Source of the DNA: Brevibacillus thermoruber 423
GTDB taxonomy: Bacteria; Bacillota; Bacilli; Brevibacillales; Brevibacillaceae
DNA length: 64,000 bases
Reading direction: 5' to 3'
NCBI RefSeq assembly: GCF_000454065.1
Contig: NZ_KE695650.1
Coordinates: 349,786 to 413,785 of the forward strand
Made by a program: the position numbers and the translations under genes. Below are positions 11,016 to 18,634 of this stretch, piece after piece (position 1 is the first letter of the stretch; every line of letters starts with the position of its first letter). The notes below the pieces were generated by a model. That model was not told the origin of the DNA, did no database searches, and saw nothing but the letters and a program-made list of their open reading frames with translations.

Positions 11016-11067
11016 AAAAGGCTTCGTCACTCGAAGGTATCTTCGCGTACGGAAGCTTTTTCTTTTT
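11016..11067 (+). terminator. Intrinsic terminator after pnp
   Basis: AAAAGGCTTC (11016-11025) pairs with GAAGCTTTTT (11052-11061) including one G-T pair, followed by a T-rich tail. It separates pnp from the inserted peptide module. Confidence 0.75.
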
Positions 11068-11117
11068 CTCCATCCCCGTCCCTCCAACAGGGGGCGGAAT
11101 TTGTCGACATAAAATTG

Positions 11118-11146
11118 TTGTACAACTCGCAATATTCATTTATTCT
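11118..11146 (+). promoter_or_regulatory. Probable promoter of the Lrp-family regulator gene
   Basis: TTGTAC (11118-11123), 17-base spacer, TATTCT (11141-11146). The -35 lies inside the perfect palindrome GTTGTACAAC (11117-11126). The position just upstream of the TACCG-N4-CGGTA dyad supports the call. Moderate match to sigma-A. Confidence 0.5.
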
Positions 11147-11156
11147 GTCAGCATAT

Positions 11157-11170
11157 TACCGAATCCGGTA
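11157..11170 (+). promoter_or_regulatory. Candidate Lrp/AsnC operator 1 (TACCG-N4-CGGTA)
   Basis: An exact inverted repeat, TACCG AATC CGGTA, placed about 4-17 bases after the expected transcription start. It resembles the dyads bound by feast/famine (Lrp/AsnC) regulators, which often have TAC...GTA ends. A second copy with identical arms lies 62 bases downstream. Confidence 0.6.
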
Positions 11171-11218
11171 CTGAAATCACCATCAACTACTCATTCGCGT
11201 TTTGCCGGACGAAGCGAA

Positions 11219-11232
11219 TACCGGAAACGGTA
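11219..11232 (+). promoter_or_regulatory. Candidate Lrp/AsnC operator 2 (TACCG-N4-CGGTA)
   Basis: TACCG GAAA CGGTA, with the same arms as operator 1 and a different 4-base centre. Centres are 62 bases apart, close to six helical turns, which would allow cooperative binding on one DNA face. It ends about 46 bases before the regulator's start codon. Confidence 0.6.
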
Positions 11233-11277
11233 GCAACCAGATGTTTGCAGATAGGGGCGTGCAGAGTGGTGAGCCAC

Positions 11278-11718
11278 ATGCTTGACGAACTGGACCTGGG
11301 GATCATCCAACTGCTGTCGAGAGACGGTCGAATGCCGTTCTCCGAGATGGCGGGACAGTTGGGCGTCACGGAAAAAACCGTTCGCGCGAGGTACAACAAT
11401 TTGAAGGAAAACGACATGATCAGCGTCGTGGGCGTGGTCAATCCCATCTCCCTCGGGCTCAAGATCGGCGCCATCATCCAACTGCGGGTGGAGCACCGGC
11501 ATCTGCAAAACGTGATGGAACAGATCAGCCGATGTCGAGAAGTCCGCTACGTCACGCTGACGTCCGGGGACTACCAACTGCTGATTCAGGTGCATGTGCG
11601 CCATCACGAAGAGCTGACTGATTTTGTCAAACACAAGTTGGGCAGCATCGAGGAGATTGCCAAGGTCAACCTGATCGTTCAACTGGAGGTGTACAAGAAC
11701 ACGTTCTCCTACATGTAA
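11278..11718 (+). CDS. Lrp/AsnC family transcriptional regulator
   Basis: A feast/famine regulator: N-terminal winged helix-turn-helix (about 1-50, with LGIIQLLSRDGRMPFSEMA and the recognition helix TEKTVRARYNNL), then a RAM ligand-binding domain (about 65-140) for an amino acid or similar effector. Length 146 residues, typical. I chose ATG 11278 with GGTGA five bases upstream; GTG 11266 is an alternative. It lies upstream of a peptide-binding lipoprotein and two S9 peptidases, so control of peptide use is a reasonable inference. Probably autoregulated through the two dyads upstream. Confidence 0.85.
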   Translation: MLDELDLGIIQLLSRDGRMPFSEMAGQLGVTEKTVRARYNNLKENDMISVVGVVNPISLGLKIGAIIQLRVEHRHLQNVMEQISRCREVRYVTLTSGDYQLLIQVHVRHHEELTDFVKHKLGSIEEIAKVNLIVQLEVYKNTFSYM

Positions 11719-11787
11719 AGGGGACAAGCACTGCGGCGTCTCGGCCGTCCGCGCGCGAAAGCCGCGGATGGCGGGGAAGGTCGGATT

Positions 11788-11808
11788 CCGGTTATCCATG
11801 CAAACCGG
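11788..11808. repeat. Inverted repeat between the Lrp gene and the peptide-binding gene
   Basis: CCGGTT (11788-11793) and AACCGG (11803-11808) around a 9-base centre, 30 bases before the downstream start. Its arms share the CCGGT core with the dyads ahead of the regulator. It could be another regulator site or an mRNA hairpin; no T tract follows, so it is not a terminator. Confidence 0.4.
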
Positions 11809-11838
11809 TCAACTCGTAGGGAGAGGGGAGAGATACCC

Positions 11839-13473
11839 ATGAAAAAGCTCGCGACACTCGGCCTGGCGCTCGTCCTCGCGCTGCCGGCGCTGTCAGGATG
11901 CACGGGAGGGGGCTCCGGAGCCGCGGATCTGGCACAGGCGAACAAGTCCGGCGAAGGGAACCAACAGGAAATCGTCTTCAACGCCAAGTCCGAACCGCCC
12001 GACCTGAATCCGCTGAAGTCGACGGACACCACGTCGTTCTGGATCATCGACCAGTTGTTTGAGGGATTGTACTGGACGAACCAAAACGGTGAGCCGGTAT
12101 TGGCGGCCGCGAAAGACGTACAAATAACGGAGAATGGGAAACGGTACACGTTTACCCTGCGCGACGAGGCCAAATGGTCGAACGGCGACCCGGTCACGGC
12201 GGAAGACTTTGTCTATTCGTTCCTGACGCATCTCGACCCTGCGTTCGGTTCCACGACCGCCTTCCAGCTTTACTACATAAAAGGGGCGGAAGCGTTTAAC
12301 AAGGGAACGGGCAAGGCGGAGGAGGTAGGAGTCAAGGCGCTGGATGACAAGACGCTGCAGATCGATCTGGTGGCGCCGATCAGCTATTTCCCGAAACTGT
12401 TGGCGACCCGTTACTACACTCCGATCAACAAAAAAGTGGCGGAGGCCAACCCGAACTGGGCCGGAGATGCCAAGACGTACGTGTCCAACGGCGCCTATGC
12501 CTTGACCGAGTGGAATCACGATTCCTCCGTCACGATTGAGAAAAACGAACACTACTGGAACAAGGCCGACGTCAGCATGCCCAAGGTGACCTGGAAAATG
12601 GTGAACGAAGCCACCACGTACTATCAAATGTACAAGAGCGGCGAGCTGGATGTGATTCAGGACCTGCCGACCGAGGTGATCGAAAAGGAAAAGAACAATC
12701 CGGATTTCGTCAACAAGCCCAATTTTGGGACGTACATGTACATGTTTAACGTCGAACAGCCGCCGTTTACCAACAAAAAGATCCGCAAGGCGTTTGCCAT
12801 GGCGCTGGACCGCAAGCTGATCACCGAGAGCGTGAGCATGGGCGGGGAAACGCCGGCGTATGCGATGGTGCCCGATGGAGTGGTCACCGCGACGGGAAGC
12901 GACTTCCGCAAAGAAAAGCCCGCATATTTTGCGTACGATCCGCAGGAAGCGAAGCGCTTGCTGGAAGAAGGGATGAAAGAAGAGGGATGGACGTCCTTCC
13001 CGGAGACGACGCTGATGTACAATACGGCCGAAAATCACAAGAAGATCGCCCAAGCGGTACAGGAAATGATCAGCAAGAACCTGGGCGTCGAACTGAAGCT
13101 GCAGAACCAGGAGTGGAAGGTATACCTCGACACGACCAAGCAAAAGAACTACCAGATGGCGCGGATGGGCTGGCTGCCCGCTGTCGTGGACCCGTCGTTC
13201 AGCCTGGATTATTACCTGGGAGACAGCCCCAACAACCGGACGGGCTGGGTCAACACAGAGTACGACAGCTTGATGGCCGCGGCCAAGGTCGAACAGGACC
13301 CGCAAAAGCGAAACGACTTGCTGCACAGCGCGGAAGACATTCTGATGGACGAGATGCCGTTCATCCCGGTCTACTTTTACATGCAGAATTACCTCGTGAA
13401 ACCGGATATCCACGGACTCTATTTCCCGCCGAACGGGTATCCGATCGCGCGGTGGGCGACCCGCGGGCAGTGA
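11839..13473 (+). CDS. Oligopeptide ABC transporter substrate-binding lipoprotein (SBP family 5, OppA/DppE-like)
   Basis: A 544-residue extracytoplasmic peptide-binding protein. The signal peptide ends in the lipobox LSGC with Cys21, so it should be membrane-anchored. Family 5 features include the early SEPPDLNPLKSTDTTSFWII segment, FEGLYWTNQNGEPV, TFTLRDEAKWSNGDPVTAEDF and RKAFAMALDRK. No permease or ATPase gene is adjacent, so it must use a transporter encoded elsewhere or act as a sensor. It lies between an Lrp-type regulator and two peptidases. The exact substrate cannot be read from the sequence. Confidence 0.92.
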   Translation: MKKLATLGLALVLALPALSGCTGGGSGAADLAQANKSGEGNQQEIVFNAKSEPPDLNPLKSTDTTSFWIIDQLFEGLYWTNQNGEPVLAAAKDVQITENGKRYTFTLRDEAKWSNGDPVTAEDFVYSFLTHLDPAFGSTTAFQLYYIKGAEAFNKGTGKAEEVGVKALDDKTLQIDLVAPISYFPKLLATRYYTPINKKVAEANPNWAGDAKTYVSNGAYALTEWNHDSSVTIEKNEHYWNKADVSMPKVTWKMVNEATTYYQMYKSGELDVIQDLPTEVIEKEKNNPDFVNKPNFGTYMYMFNVEQPPFTNKKIRKAFAMALDRKLITESVSMGGETPAYAMVPDGVVTATGSDFRKEKPAYFAYDPQEAKRLLEEGMKEEGWTSFPETTLMYNTAENHKKIAQAVQEMISKNLGVELKLQNQEWKVYLDTTKQKNYQMARMGWLPAVVDPSFSLDYYLGDSPNNRTGWVNTEYDSLMAAAKVEQDPQKRNDLLHSAEDILMDEMPFIPVYFYMQNYLVKPDIHGLYFPPNGYPIARWATRGQ

Positions 13474-13539
13474 CGCGCGGGCGAAAACGGCGGCCACGCC
13501 CCCAGCCTTGCCAATATCGGAGCGAAAGGAGCAGAGGCC

Positions 13540-15351
13540 ATGGAGCCAACGGAAAAGCTGCTCGCCTTTTTGCGGGTGGACTCCGCGTATCAGCCGCAGG
13601 CCGTCCCCGGGCGGCGGTCGTTTACCTTCCTCTCCAAACGGACGGGAATTCCCCAACTGTGGACGTGGACGGAAGCGGGCGCGGACATGGCGATCAACCT
13701 GCCCGACCGGGTGATGGAGGTGAGCCACTCGCCATCCGGCACCTATACAGTGGTCGGCATGGACTGCAGGGGGAACGAAAAACAGCAGTTGTACCTTCTG
13801 AACAACGACGACGCTTCCGTCGAAGAGCTGGCCGTTTCGCCGGATCATTTTCACTGCGTGGGCGGCTGGTCGCCGTGCGGAAAACGGGTGGCCTGGTCCA
13901 GCAACCGGCGTGATCCGGGCTGCTTCGACCTCTTTGTGCAGGACGTGGAGACGAAGAACATCGAGCGGGTCTACACGTGCGACGGGCGATTGGAGCCGAT
14001 CGGCTGGCACCCGGATGGCGACAACCTGCTGGTCAGCCTGCAGGAGACCAACATTGACAACCGCCTGTACCTGATCGACCTGAAGCGGCAGACGGCACGC
14101 CGTCTGTGCGGGGATGATCGGCCGGCGCGGTATCGGTCGGCCCGGCTTGCAAAAGACGGTCGGGGCGGGTGGCTCGTGACCGATCAGGGGAGGAACACGA
14201 TGGCGCTGTGCCGCTTCTCACTGGCGGACGGCGCGCTGGAGACGCTCGTCCACGTTCCCCGCTGGGACATCGTGGAGGCAATGCCGTCCGTCGACGAACA
14301 GCATCTGGCGTTCACGGTGAACGAAGGGGGGATCTTCGCCCTGTGCCTGTACAGCGTGACGGAGAAGTCGTTTCAGCGGGTGGAGGGGCTCCCCGCAGGC
14401 GTGGTCGATTCCCTCTCCTGGCTTGATCCAGACACACTGATCTTTTGTCTCAAAAGTCCCACGCTCCCCGGCGACGTGTGGCGTTACACCGTTTCGCGGC
14501 AGGAACTGTGCAGGCTGACCTTTTTCGGAAGAGCGGAGCAGATCGAGCATTTGTGGAAAGAACCGAAGATTCGCACCTATCGCTCGTTTGACGGTCTGGA
14601 CGTGCCGTATTTCTTTTACGGAGACGAAGCCGATTCCCGCAGGCGGCCGGTCGTCGTCTACGTCCACGGCGGGCCGGAGAGCCAGATTCGCGCCGAGTTT
14701 CATCCGGTTCTTCAGTATCTCGTCAGTGAAGGCTTTATCGTCGTGGCCCCCAACGTCCGTGGGAGCATGGGGTATGGCAGGGAATACGTCCAACTGGACG
14801 ACGGCCGCAAGCGAATGGATGCGGTCGCGGACCTGGCCTGGCTGGTCAGGGATCTCGCCGCCCTCCCCGCCGTCGATCCGACCAGGATCGGCATCATGGG
14901 GCGCAGTTACGGCGGATTTATGGTGCTGGCCGCCTTGACCCGCTATCCCGACTTGTGGGCCGCGGGCGTCGATATCGTCGGCATCTCGGACTTCCGCAGC
15001 TTCCTTGCCAACACCGGACCATGGCGCCGGAAGCTGCGCGAGGCCGAGTACGGCAGCCTGAGCGATCACGCCGATTTCTTCGCGGAGATCGCGCCGCTGC
15101 GCCACGCTCACAAGATACGGGTGCCGCTCCTCGTCTTTCACGGCCGAAACGACACCCGCGTGCCCGTGAGCGAGGCGGAGCAGTTGGTCGCGGACATGAA
15201 GAGCCGTCAACAGCACGTGGAACTGGTCGTATTTGAGGACGAGGGACATCAGACGGAAAAGCTGGAAAACCACATGGCGATGAATCGGCGCATCGCGCAG
15301 TTCTTTGGCCAGCACCTGCGACAAGCATGGATTAACGCAAAGGAAGGGTGA
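13540..15351 (+). CDS. S9 family (prolyl oligopeptidase-like) serine peptidase
   Basis: A 603-residue protein with an N-terminal beta-propeller (TolB-like blades, about 1-340) and a C-terminal alpha/beta-hydrolase domain. The probable triad is Ser456 in GRSYGG, Asp538 in HGRNDTRVPV and His570 in DEGHQTE. VYVHGGPESQ near residue 370 is the oxyanion region. No signal peptide is seen, so it is probably cytoplasmic and acts on imported short peptides. ATG at 13540 follows GAAAGGAG. The next gene is a second S9 peptidase 5 bases downstream; both probably belong to the upstream transcription unit. Confidence 0.9.
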   Translation: MEPTEKLLAFLRVDSAYQPQAVPGRRSFTFLSKRTGIPQLWTWTEAGADMAINLPDRVMEVSHSPSGTYTVVGMDCRGNEKQQLYLLNNDDASVEELAVSPDHFHCVGGWSPCGKRVAWSSNRRDPGCFDLFVQDVETKNIERVYTCDGRLEPIGWHPDGDNLLVSLQETNIDNRLYLIDLKRQTARRLCGDDRPARYRSARLAKDGRGGWLVTDQGRNTMALCRFSLADGALETLVHVPRWDIVEAMPSVDEQHLAFTVNEGGIFALCLYSVTEKSFQRVEGLPAGVVDSLSWLDPDTLIFCLKSPTLPGDVWRYTVSRQELCRLTFFGRAEQIEHLWKEPKIRTYRSFDGLDVPYFFYGDEADSRRRPVVVYVHGGPESQIRAEFHPVLQYLVSEGFIVVAPNVRGSMGYGREYVQLDDGRKRMDAVADLAWLVRDLAALPAVDPTRIGIMGRSYGGFMVLAALTRYPDLWAAGVDIVGISDFRSFLANTGPWRRKLREAEYGSLSDHADFFAEIAPLRHAHKIRVPLLVFHGRNDTRVPVSEAEQLVADMKSRQQHVELVVFEDEGHQTEKLENHMAMNRRIAQFFGQHLRQAWINAKEG

Positions 15352-15356
15352 TTCCC

Positions 15357-17414
15357 GTGAGGAAAAGCCGAGGCATGACAGCGGAAGATTTGTACCGGAT
15401 CGCGTTTCTCGAAGATCCGCAGCTCTCGCCGGACGGAACCAAGGTTGCCTATGTGGTCAAAAGCATCGACGAATCGCGGCAGTACCGGTCCCATCTGTTC
15501 GTCCAGGGGATCGAGCAGGACGCGCCCGTCCAGTGGACGTACGGCAGCGTGCTTGACACCGCGCCGCGCTGGTCGCCGGACGGCAGGTCGCTGGCGTTTG
15601 TCTCCAACCGCAGCGGCCAGCCGCAAATCTGGTTATTTTCCGTGGAAGGCGGGGAACCGAGGCAGTTGACAACCTGCAGGCACGGGGCGAGACAGCCGGT
15701 CTGGTCGCCGGACGGGACGCGCATCCTGTTTTCCACGCGCCTGTCCGTCGACGAGCGGGCGGACGAAGAGGCTCCGCCTTCAACCGATCGGGAGGCGTCC
15801 TCTTCGGCGGGTGACGACCGCCGCGTCAAGAGGCCGATGGTCATCGATCGCCTCAAATACAAATCGGATGAGAGCGGATTTTTCGACGGGAAATACCGCC
15901 ACCTGGCCGTCCTTGACCTGATTACCGGAGAAGTCCGCCAAATAACGGAGGGCCCCTATGATCACGACGGCGGCGCCTGGTCTCCGGATGGAACCATGAT
16001 CGCGTTTACGGCCAATCGCACCGACGATCCCGACCGGACGCTGATCGCGGACGTGTACGTCGTCTCCATCCGAACGGACGAGTGGCGCAGGCTGACGAAA
16101 GGCACCGGGGTGTTTTCCGTGCCGAGCTGGTCACCCGACGGCAGCCGGATCGCCTGTATCGGGCATGAAAAGGAGTACGCCGGCGCCACGCTGAAGAGAA
16201 TCTGGACGATTGATCTCGTCTCCGGCGGCATGACCTGCGTCACCCGGGACTGGGATGTTCACGTGGGCGACGTCGCGATCGGCGACATGCGGTCCGACCA
16301 CGCGGACCGCCCCGTCCTGTGGACGTCGGACGGCACAGGGGTGTACTTCCTCGCCAGCGACCGGGGCAGCACCGGCGTGTACCATGCCGGTCTGGACGGC
16401 AGCGTGTCGCCAGTCGCGGGAGGGGAGCGGCACGTCTATGCCGTCACCATGGACCGGGAGCGGAAGACGGCTGTTCTCGCCGCAAGCGATCCGCTGAATC
16501 CGGGCGATCTGTACCGGCTCAGCCTGACAACCGGCGTCGAACGACGTCTGACCCGGGTCAATCAGGCGCTGCTCGACGAGGTCGTCCTGTCCCGCCCCGA
16601 ACCGCTCGCCTTTGAGGCGGAAGACGGGTGGCAGATTCACGGCTGGATCATGAAGCCGGTCGGCTGGCGGGAGGGGGAAACGTATCCGCTCATCCTGGAA
16701 ATTCACGGCGGCCCCCACATGATGTACGGGTATACGTTTTTCCACGAAATGCAGATGCTGGCATCCCGCGGCTATGCCGTCCTGTTTACCAATCCGCGCG
16801 GCAGCCACGGCTACGGCCAGCGGTTTGTCGACGCCTGCCGCGGCGATTACGGCGGCAAAGACTACCGCGACCTGATGAATGCGGTGGACTACGCTGTGAA
16901 AACGTTCGCCTTCATTGACGAGAGCCGGATGGGGGTGACCGGGGGCAGCTACGGCGGTTTTATGACGAATTGGATCGTCGGCCAGACCAACCGCTTCCGG
17001 GCGGCTGTCACCCAGCGCTCGATTTCCAACTGGCTCAGCTTTTACGGCGTGAGCGACATCGGCTACTTTTTTGCTGCCGACGAGATTGGCGCAAACCTGT
17101 ACGACAACCCGGACAAGCTCTGGCAGCACTCGCCGCTGCGCCATGCGGCACAGGTGGAGACGCCGCTGCTCATTCTGCACGGGGAGCGGGATTACCGCTG
17201 TCCGATCGAACAGGCGGAGCAGTTCTACGCCGCTCTCAAGCACCAAGGCAAGGCGCCGGTGAGATTGGTCCGCTTCCCCGACGCGAATCACGAGCTGTCC
17301 CGCAGCGGCGATCCGGTGCTGCGGGTGGAGCGGCTGCGCCTCATCGCCGATTGGTTCGACCAGTATGTAAAGGCTGGCGCGGAGGAGAGGAGCAACGAAT
17401 ACGCCAAAGGCTGA
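15357..17414 (+). CDS. S9 family serine peptidase (acylaminoacyl-peptidase/YuxL-like)
   Basis: A 685-residue protein with WD40/TolB-like propeller blades carrying repeated WSPDG motifs (about 1-420) and a C-terminal hydrolase domain with Ser531 in GGSYGG, Asp612 in HGERDYRCPI and His645 in DANHELSR. It resembles B. subtilis YuxL and acylaminoacyl-peptidases. GTG 15357 is preferred, with AAAGGAAGGG eight bases upstream; ATG 15375 is an alternative. It is only distantly similar to the preceding S9 protein, so the pair is unlikely to be a recent duplication. A terminator follows. Confidence 0.9.
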   Translation: MRKSRGMTAEDLYRIAFLEDPQLSPDGTKVAYVVKSIDESRQYRSHLFVQGIEQDAPVQWTYGSVLDTAPRWSPDGRSLAFVSNRSGQPQIWLFSVEGGEPRQLTTCRHGARQPVWSPDGTRILFSTRLSVDERADEEAPPSTDREASSSAGDDRRVKRPMVIDRLKYKSDESGFFDGKYRHLAVLDLITGEVRQITEGPYDHDGGAWSPDGTMIAFTANRTDDPDRTLIADVYVVSIRTDEWRRLTKGTGVFSVPSWSPDGSRIACIGHEKEYAGATLKRIWTIDLVSGGMTCVTRDWDVHVGDVAIGDMRSDHADRPVLWTSDGTGVYFLASDRGSTGVYHAGLDGSVSPVAGGERHVYAVTMDRERKTAVLAASDPLNPGDLYRLSLTTGVERRLTRVNQALLDEVVLSRPEPLAFEAEDGWQIHGWIMKPVGWREGETYPLILEIHGGPHMMYGYTFFHEMQMLASRGYAVLFTNPRGSHGYGQRFVDACRGDYGGKDYRDLMNAVDYAVKTFAFIDESRMGVTGGSYGGFMTNWIVGQTNRFRAAVTQRSISNWLSFYGVSDIGYFFAADEIGANLYDNPDKLWQHSPLRHAAQVETPLLILHGERDYRCPIEQAEQFYAALKHQGKAPVRLVRFPDANHELSRSGDPVLRVERLRLIADWFDQYVKAGAEERSNEYAKG

Positions 17415-17438
17415 TGCGTTTCCCGTCCATGTCATGGG

Positions 17439-17469
17439 CATCCCCTGTTTCAAGGGGATGTTCTTTTTT
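17439..17469 (+). terminator. Intrinsic terminator ending the peptide module
   Basis: CATCCCCT (17439-17446) pairs with AGGGGATG (17453-17460), followed by TTCTTTTTT. It closes the transcription unit of the two S9 peptidases. Confidence 0.85.
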
Positions 17470-17547
17470 CGTCTAACTCTTTCCCTCGACTCATACACTG
17501 GACAAAGAGAGAGGTTGTACGGTAGGAGAAGGGAGGGGGCAACCCTC

Positions 17548-18516
17548 ATGGGTCAAAAGGCGAAACGCTTGTGGTTTGCGGGAGGGGGTGCTGTCCTCCT
17601 GTCCTTTGTTCTCAGCTACGGCCCGATCGACCAGTACGTTGACGCGGTCAAGCACCAGACTGTGCAGGTTGCGCTTCCCCTAGGGGAAGACGAGCGGCTG
17701 CGCGCCCTGATCGATCAGTGGAAACAGGGACGGGAAGAGGCACCGGTCAATGCCCGGATCGACTCCATCTGGAAAGCGATTCCCGGTTACAACGGGCGCG
17801 TCGTGGACATCGAGGCGTCCCTGGCCAACATGAAGCTGTCACGCACGCCGGGGCCGGAGTCGCTGGTATACAAGGAGATCCCTCCGGCGGTCACGCTGGA
17901 ACAGTTGGGCGTGCACCCGGTTTATCGGGGGAACGAAAAAAAGCCGGCCATTTCCTTTATGATCAACGTCGCCTGGGGCAACGAGTATCTCGATACGATC
18001 CTGGACACGCTGGACAAACACGGCGTGAAGACCACGTTTTTCCTGGACGGCTCGTGGGTCAAACGCTACCCGGAATGGGCGAAAAAGATTGCCGCCCGCG
18101 GCCATGAGATCGGCAACCACGCATATTCCCACCCCGACATGAGCCGGCTGGGCCGGGAGCGGATCCGCCAGGAAATCGGCCGCACGCAGGAGGTGATCCG
18201 CCATACACTAGGGGTAACACCCGTGTTGTTTGCCCCTCCCTCCGGCGCGTTCAATCAAGCGGTCGTCGACATCGCCCGCCACGACTTTCAAATGACGACC
18301 ATACTCTGGACGGCCGACACGATTGACTGGCAAAAGCCGTCGGCTGACGTGCTGATTCGGCGAATTGAGCCCAAAATGGGCAACGGGGTACTGGTCCTGA
18401 TGCATCCGACCGCGCCCACGGCGGCAGGGCTGGATGCGTTGATCCGGATGGCCAAGCAAAAGGGGCTGGTTCCCGCCACCGTTTCCGAGGTGATTTCCAG
18501 CCGGCGCCTGCCCTGA
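17548..18516 (+). CDS. ylxY: Polysaccharide deacetylase-like protein YlxY
   Basis: A 322-residue protein with an N-terminal membrane segment (about 8-25) and a C-terminal NodB-homology domain (about 125-315). The zinc-binding HxxSH region is present as NHAYSHPDM, but the first motif reads SFMINVAWGNE rather than the usual TFDDG, so the catalytic base aspartate appears absent. That substitution is, as I recall, typical of YlxY, linked to sporulation. The location before mlpA-ymxH-dpaA matches B. subtilis, where ylxY directly follows pnpA. A CATACACT at 17492-17499 resembles a sigma-E -10, without a clear -35. Confidence 0.87.
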   Translation: MGQKAKRLWFAGGGAVLLSFVLSYGPIDQYVDAVKHQTVQVALPLGEDERLRALIDQWKQGREEAPVNARIDSIWKAIPGYNGRVVDIEASLANMKLSRTPGPESLVYKEIPPAVTLEQLGVHPVYRGNEKKPAISFMINVAWGNEYLDTILDTLDKHGVKTTFFLDGSWVKRYPEWAKKIAARGHEIGNHAYSHPDMSRLGRERIRQEIGRTQEVIRHTLGVTPVLFAPPSGAFNQAVVDIARHDFQMTTILWTADTIDWQKPSADVLIRRIEPKMGNGVLVLMHPTAPTAAGLDALIRMAKQKGLVPATVSEVISSRRLP

Positions 18517-18540
18517 AAGTGCAGGACAATGCGATCATTT

Positions 18541-18569
18541 ATTGTGGAGTCAAGGGAATTTTGCTATAG
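18541..18569 (+). promoter_or_regulatory. Promoter of mlpA
   Basis: TTGTGG (18541-18546), 17-base spacer, TATAGT (18564-18569) with an adjoining TGC extended -10. It lies 66 bases before the start codon. Confidence 0.65.
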
Positions 18570-18634
18570 TTAGACGTGTTTACAAGAAAGTCCCGAAGCG
18601 GATAGAGACAGATAGACAACCGAGGAGGATTTCT

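Noticed and set aside
11893..14010. Very long minus-strand open frame (705 codons) opposite the peptide-binding gene and the first S9 peptidase
   Set aside because: It spans two well-supported + strand genes and their spacer, has no recognisable motif, and such antisense frames are common in GC-rich DNA.
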